Below are positions 55,979 through 64,000 of a stretch of DNA of 64,000 bases, piece after piece. The stretch is taken from contig SCFE01000066.1 of assembly GCA_004352715.1 (NCBI GenBank), positions 1,607,188 through 1,671,187 on the forward strand. The letters are read 5' to 3'. The position numbers were made by a program, and so were the translations under genes. The number at the start of each line of letters is the position of its first letter. Position 1 is the first letter of the stretch. Under the pieces are notes generated by a model. The model ran no database searches, was not told the origin of the DNA, and saw only the letters and a list, made by a program, of their open reading frames with translations. This DNA comes from Hofstenia miamia. Lineage: Eukaryota; Xenacoelomorpha; Acoela.

Positions 55979-56978
55979 NNNNNNNNNNNNNNNNNNNNNN
56001 NNNNNNNNNNNNNNNNNNNNNNNNNNNNNNNNNNNNNNNNNNNNNNNNNNNNNNNNNNNNNNNNNNNNNNNNNNNNNNNNNNNNNNNNNNNNNNNNNNNN
56101 NNNNNNNNNNNNNNNNNNNNNNNNNNNNNNNNNNNNNNNNNNNNNNNNNNNNNNNNNNNNNNNNNNNNNNNNNNNNNNNNNNNNNNNNNNNNNNNNNNNN
56201 NNNNNNNNNNNNNNNNNNNNNNNNNNNNNNNNNNNNNNNNNNNNNNNNNNNNNNNNNNNNNNNNNNNNNNNNNNNNNNNNNNNNNNNNNNNNNNNNNNNN
56301 NNNNNNNNNNNNNNNNNNNNNNNNNNNNNNNNNNNNNNNNNNNNNNNNNNNNNNNNNNNNNNNNNNNNNNNNNNNNNNNNNNNNNNNNNNNNNNNNNNNN
56401 NNNNNNNNNNNNNNNNNNNNNNNNNNNNNNNNNNNNNNNNNNNNNNNNNNNNNNNNNNNNNNNNNNNNNNNNNNNNNNNNNNNNNNNNNNNNNNNNNNNN
56501 NNNNNNNNNNNNNNNNNNNNNNNNNNNNNNNNNNNNNNNNNNNNNNNNNNNNNNNNNNNNNNNNNNNNNNNNNNNNNNNNNNNNNNNNNNNNNNNNNNNN
56601 NNNNNNNNNNNNNNNNNNNNNNNNNNNNNNNNNNNNNNNNNNNNNNNNNNNNNNNNNNNNNNNNNNNNNNNNNNNNNNNNNNNNNNNNNNNNNNNNNNNN
56701 NNNNNNNNNNNNNNNNNNNNNNNNNNNNNNNNNNNNNNNNNNNNNNNNNNNNNNNNNNNNNNNNNNNNNNNNNNNNNNNNNNNNNNNNNNNNNNNNNNNN
56801 NNNNNNNNNNNNNNNNNNNNNNNNNNNNNNNNNNNNNNNNNNNNNNNNNNNNNNNNNNNNNNNNNNNNNNNNNNNNNNNNNNNNNNNNNNNNNNNNNNNN
56901 NNNNNNNNNNNNNNNNNNNNNNNNNNNNNNNNNNNNNNNNNNNNNNNNNNNNNNNNNNNNNNNNNNNNNNNNNNNNNN
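55979..56978. other. Assembly gap (1000 N)
   Basis: Exactly 1000 N, entered through a (TA)n run. Confidence 0.99.
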
Positions 56979-57140
56979 AAACTTCAAATAGTCAACTCGG
57001 ATGAATTCAAATATAACGACTGGTTAATATCAAAGAGTGTGTTTTAAGACATTAAGATTGTGGATGTGTGTTATAATGAATTTTACGTTTTCAATACATT
57101 CAAGCATAACATTTTCATAATTTACTTTTGATTTCGCAAT

Positions 57141-57147
<7 letters not shown>

Positions 57148-57175
<28 letters not shown>
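57148..57175. repeat. (TA)n microsatellite
   Basis: About 28 bases of TA. The flanks 56979-57147 and 57176-57467 hold nothing assigned. Confidence 0.9.
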
Positions 57176-57176
<1 letters not shown>

Positions 57177-57467
57177 GTTGCTAACATTCATTATAGTTAA
57201 TATGTTGCGGGTTTCCACAAGAGATTTAACCCCCTAGATATTACATGTCCACCTCGCCCCGGATTTTGCCATGCTAAGCTAATTACATAAGTCAGGAATT
57301 CTATTCAAACATATTCACACGTCTTCTAATGTTACTAACTTAATAAATAAATTCATTAAATTTAAACACAGATCAAGTAGATGCATCAATAATATTAAAA
57401 TATAGACTGAAGCATGAAAAAACTCTTCTTCAACCTCCACAATAAGATCCTGGAAAGAATTAGTTAC

Positions 57468-58450
57468 TGTAGAATCTTGTCAACCCATAAATTTCGCGAA
57501 ATAGGTATAACTGCTGTAACATTTATCCATTCCATAGTTCCGAGAGTGAGGGATTCCATAATCACTCCCGATCCGTTCGTGTTACTGTTATCAATATTAC
57601 TACTTTCCCAGCAGCTCTGGGGTTATTAACTATTACACTCTGTTTAGGTCGGAAGTACGTGATGTTACAGGGTCGAAACCCGATGCTGGCCATGCAAGAG
57701 GAGAGAGTTCCAACTTGGCAAGACTTCGTAAAGAATCCATTCTCCATAGAAACCTCAGGATTCGCCAACGAGACTTATAGTGCGTGAATAGTCTTCTCAG
57801 TGAAATTGTGTGTTTTGTAACCTAATAATTTATTGCATTGACTACCCTTGTTATTGTCACTACGCAAATAAAGGATGGTAACGCAACTGGGATGCTTTAG
57901 CTTGTTATAATTCCTTAAATTTAATATCCCTACATTTATAAATAAACATAGAGCCCTAGAGTACAAGTGAGCAACCAATGCAGTCGGTAGAAAGCATGAA
58001 ATGAGTAACGGTCGATAGGCTGAAATACAATCTAATACAATAACAATACCAACGATATTAGCCAACTGGCAGTAATCGGGGCTCATAGGCACCTCGTATG
58101 TATAGTAGGATTTATTATACGAAACAACAAATTTGGATCTAAAAAGGGTTAGCCTAATTCGAGTTATCAGAGACATTTCTTATTAGTGAGTGAATCAGTA
58201 GGAAAGCTAAAACGGATAAAAACCTCTATTCATAACCTATTCCTAAGAGCACGTCGGAAGTCCCGACTTTTGTGATTTTGCCAAACTGTTGCCGATTTAA
58301 CTAATGTCAAACTACACTAAATAAAAAGTTGTACAAAATAATCAAATAATCATAACCGTGTGTTTACAATTTAATCAATTTATTACTTTTAGTCTTAGTT
58401 CTTTCCTTAATTTATCTTTCTTTGACCACACGCACATGGATTATGCCACA
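57468..58450 (-). repeat. Family A terminal repeat, copy d
   Basis: A diverged copy of 983 bp, left edge TGTAGAATCTTGTCAACC and right edge GGATTATGCCACA. On the - strand it begins TGTGGCATAATCC, directly after the purine tract GGAGGGGGAG (complement of 58451-58460) and the end of the family A coding block. This gives the best view of the 3' end of the element. Confidence 0.8.
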
Positions 58451-58469
58451 CTCCCCCTCCAGCATAGCT

Positions 58470-59609
58470 AATTAAGGATGACCACTCTTTCTTCATGGAC
58501 CATTTCTGCCGCTCTTCTCATTAAGTTGTTAGCCTCCAGCATCTCCCAGTTCAGATTTTGCTATTGCTCTTCATTTTTGAGTTATAAGACTACGTCTTTT
58601 TCTGTTGTTAGCATCTTTTTATGTCTGATGAATGATGGATTTTGTAGCATTTTCGATATTGTGCACATACTTCTTAGTTCATTGAGCTTGTTGGTGAAGT
58701 CTTCGTAAAATTTGTCATATAGACGATGTCCCTTTATGGTGATCATGAGTGGCATTATTGCATCTACCCTGCTAGTATGTGCTAAGTCTGGGTGAATTGC
58801 TGTGTAGGGGTAAAAGAACTCATGTGTAGACCGTAATGATTTGGATACTGAAGCTTCATCGTAGAACACACTCATGTTGTTTTACACTTCCTCTCTAGTG
58901 ATTTCTTCAGGATTGTTCTTTCCAAATCGAATCATTGTTATGATTTCTACCCGTCGCATCTCATCATAGTATCGGTATGTTGAGCTCCATAATTCTACCC
59001 AGACTATATCGTTGATTCCTGAGAATAGTATCACAGTTTTTGTGGTGCGCTTTTCTACTTCGTTGCGTACTTTTCAGATTTGTTTGTATATCGGTTCTCC
59101 TTCCTTATAGAGGTCATACGGCATGACGGTTCCCTCTATGTATACTCTCTCTTTGTTGTTGTGCAGTAGCAGCATTTTTTGGATTTAACGTATATTCTAT
59201 CTTTTACTTTTTCCTCAGCTTGTTGTAGTGCGTTTACATATGTGCTTTCCTTGCACCATTCCGCTTTGGCTGCTTTCTTGTTTTTCAATCGCCATGTTGG
59301 TAGAAGCATTGGTATAGATATTTTCAGTGGCGGCGTGCATTGCAATAGCGATGTCATTGTATGATTTTCTATTGTTTGGTACGATCCTGCCATTTTTGAT
59401 GTTGTTGCTATACTGAATGTGGCTGGGTAGTTGTTCTTTGATTTCTTTATGTTTTCCCAGAATGTGTTTGTTAAACCGTTTTTCATAAGGTTTTTTGCGA
59501 TTTTTGGTCTAATAACTAGTTTTGATGCTATGCATTCTATATCACTGCTAATCGATTCTGTGGTTCCAGCATTTGTTTTAGCTCTCTTTGCATGAAGGCC
59601 TCTGTGCAC
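58470..59609 (-). pseudogene. Family A coding block, copy 3 (unassigned element protein)
   Basis: On the - strand, 59609-59136 encodes 157 residues: an N-terminal basic part, LMKNGLTNTFWENIKKSKNN, NYPATFSIATT, GSYQTIENHTMTSLLQ, KISIPMLLPTWRLKNKKAAK, and a C-terminal Lys-rich tail. After frameshifts it continues with IEGTVMPYDLYKEGEPIYKQ, KTVILFSGINDIVWVELW, RRVEIITMIRFGKNNPEEIT, then 58875-58582 (97 residues, MSVFYDEASVSK ... HEFFYPYTAIHPDLAHTSR ... IMPLMITIKGHRLYDKFYED). It shares its order with 9781-10660 but keeps a segment lost there. There are no polymerase, integrase, protease or DDE motifs. The upstream start and the second terminal repeat are absent, so the copy is 5' truncated. Confidence 0.55.
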
Positions 59610-59639
59610 AGTAACTTAGTATCGATTTTAATGTGATTT

Positions 59640-60136
59640 GTTGGAATATATTCGTTATGCTTGTGTGTATGTTCTGTCTTACAAATTATTATATTGCCTA
59701 GTATAAAATACTTTGCAAAACTTTGAAAAACTATTCAGATTTTATAGCAAAAATTATATTTTCTATGAAAGTAATTGAAAAATTATATTACACTCTAAAT
59801 ATTACATTAGGTTCACATATACTTCACTTCTAAAGTTCAGATTATGTTCTTAATTTTTGCTAACATTTTATTATGAGTTTGTTAGATACACAATTTATGG
59901 CCATAAAAGTGAAAATCTAAAGTGAATGGGCCGGGCCACATTTAGACCACTAACTATTTTTTGGTTGAAAAAATATTTATTATAGAAAATAAGAAGTTTA
60001 TTAATCGCTGAAAATTGATATTAATTAGAATAAGATCCTCTACTGCAGTTATATTCATTAAAAGTTTTTACTTTTGCATTTGGGTCTATTTTTGACTAAT
60101 AATGGAATTGAATATAAATGTATGATTTTTCCTTTA
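59640..60136. other. AT-rich sequence, nothing assigned
   Basis: No ORF, repeat boundary or RNA gene supported. Confidence 0.4.
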
Positions 60137-60144
60137 GTTTGCTT

Positions 60145-61536
60145 CAGTGGCGTACAGACGGGGAGGCCAGGGGGCTAAGGCCCCTGCTGGAGATATAATG
60201 GCCACTCCTCTGCCCCCCCTCTCTAAAAAATTGAATTTTGATTTTCATACTAATTGATTCTGAATCAATTAAGTTCAATTAATATATCCGAGGTCTTTGA
60301 AGGAATTTAGTGATTGACATGTTGCTCATCCTTAAAGTCTAGGGTAGGGCCCGCGTCTGGCATAAACGAAGGCGTAAAGATACGGGCTTCTCTCGTACGG
60401 GCACGGACCCGGTATGCGAGCTCTAAATGGAGCATGATTGTTTGTAGTTATTTGAAAATGCTAATTTTTAATCCAATTTGTTTGAATTACATTAAACCTA
60501 TTAAGTAATAGGAATTTTCCTTCTATTCTATATATCGATTTCTGAATATGTTTTTCATGAAAGACTAAACTTCATGTAGATTTCCAGCAGAAATTTCGAA
60601 ATAGCACATAAAATATTACACTAAACCCTCAATACCTTTGACCTCTTTTGATACTGTGTTGATAAAATTATCGTACTTATGTACATTATTTTTTAACGTA
60701 AGAATCGTAAGTTGTGAACTTCAGAAGACTTTCCATATTGTTTAAATTGAATTAATCAAAGGTACCTATTTTGAAAGGTCTTACAAACAGGGTGGTATCC
60801 TCATGTGATAACCAGGACTTCGTTTCCATTAAAATATTAAATCAGTAGACCAATGAAGCGGCCATAGGAAGATTTGTCCCCCTTTCCCCTCGACACAAAA
60901 CAGATATAAATTGTTCAAATTAAATGTAACAAAATACACCATAACGACAGATACTCATGGTAATTATAAAATTTCTACAGTAAATCCCTCCAAGATAACT
61001 TCACAACGATGAGGTAAGTTTTCCCGCTGCTCTCAAGATTTCATCAATTCTTATTAATTGAATCTCTGTCTTGATTTTTTCTCTCAAAGCTTCAATGACT
61101 AGGGTTTACACATGTAAAAATATAGAGAACCTGGAGTAAAAGGAGTACAAATCCACGCCAAATGACACGATCTTCATGAAAATTATTTGAAAACAATTAT
61201 GAAAAGGAGGTGGCAACACCATCATTTTGAAAAGTTGCTTTTGATATCATTTTATTTGCTCGAAGTTGTTGTATGATGTGTATTTAAGCTGGGATTCCAT
61301 TTGTTTTTTTCGTGCTAAACTGTGTCAGTTGGGCATTTCAAAATTCTCATGCAGCTATAACGAAAAACATCCATCCGCAAAGAAGAGATCCAATCAATAA
61401 ATATTGATGAAATTTGCCTTCCATTGCGAAGTTATTTTAGAGCAGAATGGCTCACATATTCAGCATTTACTGTAGAAATATGATAATAACGATGTTTATT
61501 AGTCTTTATTTTGTATTTTGTTTCTCTTAAATTGAA

Positions 61537-61574
<38 letters not shown>

Positions 61575-61955
61575 GGTGGTGCAAAAAATCAACCGCGAAG
61601 AATTTATTGAGACCCCGTCTCATTTAAAACAATGTGTCCTAAAATTTGAATGACAAATGTTACGCTCTAGTGAGAAGCGTCGCATCAAGGAATGTGATTG
61701 GGCGTAATTGCTGCACGCTTAGTCGTGAGTTGGATTCCAATTGTCTACATTGTATGTCTAACTGTGATTAAAAGAGGTGTGTTGTTTAATGCTATAGTAC
61801 TTTGTTTTCTGTACCTCAAATGCGATGGAGCATTCATTAAGAAGCAAAACCGATATTTGGCTAATTGGTCATATGAAATTTCAACTGTGCCCCACTTCAA
61901 ATATTTTGCCCCTCCCTGGTGCCTCCCCTAATTCAATATTGCTGGTACGCCATTG
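60145..61955. mobile_element. hAT-type element, 1.8 kb, decayed interior
   Basis: Flanked by a perfect 8 bp duplication, GTTTGCTT (60137-60144 and 61956-61963). The ends CAGTGGCGTAC and GTACGCCATTG are inverted repeats, and GGGGAGGCCAGG/CCTCCCTGGTGCCTCCCC echo each other just inside. It contains a GC-rich patch (60340-60420), a (TA)n array (61542-61571), and on the - strand near 61130-61000 a weak transposase-like tail (LREKIKTEIQLIRIDEIL). No intact frame was found. The interior may hold other insertions. Confidence 0.75.
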
Positions 61956-61963
61956 GTTTGCTT

Positions 61964-63830
61964 TGATACAAAAGAAGTAGTTGGCCACAGAAAACTAATC
62001 TGATTTGTTTAGAATAAGAAATTGACAGGGTCTAGTGAACACTAGTTTTTTACATCAAGACCGATGATAAATTTTAGGCTCAAATAAATTCAATAGCTAT
62101 AGTTATTTTAAATATTATTTGTTTTATTGAATTAGAAATCTGTGAACACATTAGAAACTCATGTCTATATGATTCTGTACTTTTATTCATCTTTTAAACA
62201 TTTTGCTGAAAATTTAATTTTGTTCAAAGTTTTCAAGAAATTGTTGCAGAAAAAATTGCAGTGTGATTGGAATCGAGTAAATTTTGTAATTATAACACAA
62301 TATTGAAGCACAATTCTCTATGCAACTAAAGTGCGATTGGAAATTCGAAGTACTAATGCACTTGATGCACTGTTGTAATGATTTAGTAGATGAGTTTTTC
62401 TATAGCACCTCATTTATATCAAATCAATTAACCAATTAGTTTTTGCTTATTTTTGTGGATATACAAAATTTAATTTTCATGATAATTGTAACTAATATTC
62501 TTACCATTAGTAATATTTTAATGTAGTCAGTGATTAGTTGCGACATCCACGACCTGACTACAATGTATTCTACGTGCCTTGAGATTGCTTGAAAATAATT
62601 TATACATAAGCAAAAAGATTAATTTGCTCAATTTTTATAACAGAACGTCAGCCACAATATGGACAAAGCATGCTCTTTGTATTTGCTGCCGATCACACTT
62701 ATGTCACCCTCGTAGAATACGTCATCGACAAGGCCTAAAGTTGTGCTTATTCCAAATTACTTAGATTCTTTATATTTGATAAAATATTTTGGAGCTGCAT
62801 ATATATAGTATATAAATAGTGAATTTTTGTAACTAAGTTTAATATTACAACGAATAAAAAATTAAGTAATTGAAAATAGGCAATATAATATATAATAATA
62901 CAATCAGTGTATGTTGGATTGCCTGAATAGATGTTCAATATTAGATGTATGACTATGTTTACTCAGAATAAATTTGTCACACTTTAAGTCAGGGTCTATC
63001 TAACCCCAAGACTAGTTTACTGATCCTCTTTGCTTTAGTGGCGCATTATTTTTCTTTGGTTTAACTGCACTTATATGATTTCTTTGTGCCTTAGAAGAAA
63101 ATTTATAAATTGTGTTTTTAAGCACTCATTTTTATTTGATTGCTTGCACCATTGCCGGTTCATTTTGTATATCAGCTTTACATTTCTTTTTCGGTCAAAT
63201 GCGTCATTGCAGTACTTGTTAAGCATGTGGTTACGTATATTTATAAAGGCCGTCTATTTCACTTAAATAAATTCCAATCAAAGTATTCTCGATTGCAGTT
63301 TCTTGAGGCACCCACATTCAGTCATAATGAGACTTTAATTTTTAGCGCCTAATACTTTTGGCTGGGACCATGCTTTTTAGGAAATTCTTGATTAAATAAT
63401 TTTAGATACCGCCAAACTATATTTTTTAAGCCTATCTTGCAAAATATCAAAAGTAATGAAATTGAAGGTTGACATGGGTCGGGTTGGCCTTATGCAAGCA
63501 TTTCAAACCTATCCCAATATTAGACATCAGTGCATGCAAATTCACCCAAAGTCAGTTAATCCAATTTAATTAATACTCAATTCCTTGAGAAATAAAATTT
63601 ACACTTTTATTTTTTTCATTGGAGAGCATACATTTTATAATAGGTTTCTAACATAGCCAACTTTGGTCTAGCAAATCGAAATATTAATGATTTTTTGGCA
63701 ATATTCACAAAATGGGCTGAACTGGGTTTGGATTTCCTGGGCGGGATTGGGCCTCATATTAGGCATGTGTAAATCTCTAACTTGCCCATGAATTCAAAGC
63801 CAAAATTAATTATTGAGTAGGCCGAAAAAG
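61964..63830. other. AT-rich sequence including a dispersed repeat
   Basis: About 62280-62560 resembles 20185-20510 (and 21298-21620): shared AGCACAATTYTCTATGCAA, AAGTGYGATTGGAAAWT and CTAATGCA words, and a common ending with AGTAATATTTTAATGT. No genes are assigned. Confidence 0.45.
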
Positions 63831-64000
63831 AGAATGCAAATGCTATTTTCCAGAAAAAATTGAGCTATGCCTGCTATGGATCATCCACTGCCACTTCACT
63901 GAACCGAATTGACCAAGTAAACCGTAGAGCTATAAAGATGAAACTGATATCTTCATACACACCAGTCGCAAGTAATGTTAGAAGAGTTGATAAAATACTT
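63831..64000 (+). pseudogene. LINE reverse-transcriptase C-terminal fragment, cut by the window end
   Basis: The frame from about 63839 reads NAIFQKKLSYACYGSS, ATSLNRIDQVNRRAIKMKLI, then VASNVRRVDKIL. This resembles the region after the RT palm of jockey/CR1-type LINEs (family: LxYCxSxW...LxRIExIQNRAARxI). It is open to the last base of the window. Confidence 0.6.

Noticed and set aside
61569-61630. Mariner-like terminus (TTAGGGTGGTGCAAAA) after (TA)n
   Set aside because: I could not find a matching inverted end, so an element cannot be defined.

Overview
The window looks like repeat-rich, AT-rich genomic DNA of an invertebrate animal. It has single-gene exons separated by long AT-rich introns, GT-AG splice sites, long (TA)n and (TAA)n arrays, several assembly gaps of N, and a dense, nested population of eukaryotic transposable elements: Ty3/gypsy-like LTR elements, CR1/jockey-like and Dong/R4-like LINEs, Penelope-like elements, Tc1/mariner, hAT and PIF/Harbinger derivatives. 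No bacterial operon, CRISPR array, rRNA or convincing tRNA was seen. I cannot name the species. The GPCR style and repeat mix would fit a flatworm or a cnidarian, but this is an inference.

The only gene I can rebuild with confidence as a host gene is a 305-residue seven-transmembrane receptor (class A GPCR) on the + strand, in three exons: 23309-23550, 31668-31962 and 32420-32800. Its 8.1 kb first intron is packed with transposons: a reverse-transcriptase fragment, a 1.5 kb hAT derivative that itself carries two PIF-type MITEs, and a LINE whose upstream ORF looks like an SGNH-hydrolase domain.

Region by region: 390-11130 holds two near-identical 5' parts, and one 3' part, of an element with about 1.3 kb terminal repeats, an iterated 'CAATTAAAGGGCA' motif and a broken A-rich coding block that I cannot assign to any family. 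A third, diverged copy lies on the - strand at 57468-59609. 13524-17470 holds a PIF MITE, a decayed Tc1 transposase, a Penelope-like tail with hammerhead-type motifs, and two hAT MITEs. 20146-22354 is a 1.1 kb tandem duplication around single N bases, probably an assembly artefact, and it contains a predicted cloverleaf-like fold. 34362-35922 and 46631-48175 are Dong/R4-type LINE copies, both lying between (TAA)n arrays. 37231-41752 holds gypsy RNase H, a gag-like coiled-coil ORF and three copies of a roughly 960 bp LTR, one of them inverted. 44799-46480 is a CR1-like LINE interrupted by an 819 bp MITE. 48418-49483 is an ORF of probable transposon origin split by a Tc1-type element whose removal restores the frame. 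50769-51800 is a second Penelope-like element. 51831-52253 is a gypsy integrase fragment. 55094-55441 and 60145-61955 are hAT-type elements, and the window ends inside another LINE fragment.

Most coding matter is decayed mobile DNA. The points that best merit a second look are the unassigned terminal-repeat element, the hammerhead-bearing Penelope ends, the cloverleaf-like fold, and the several nested insertions whose target-site duplications can be read directly.
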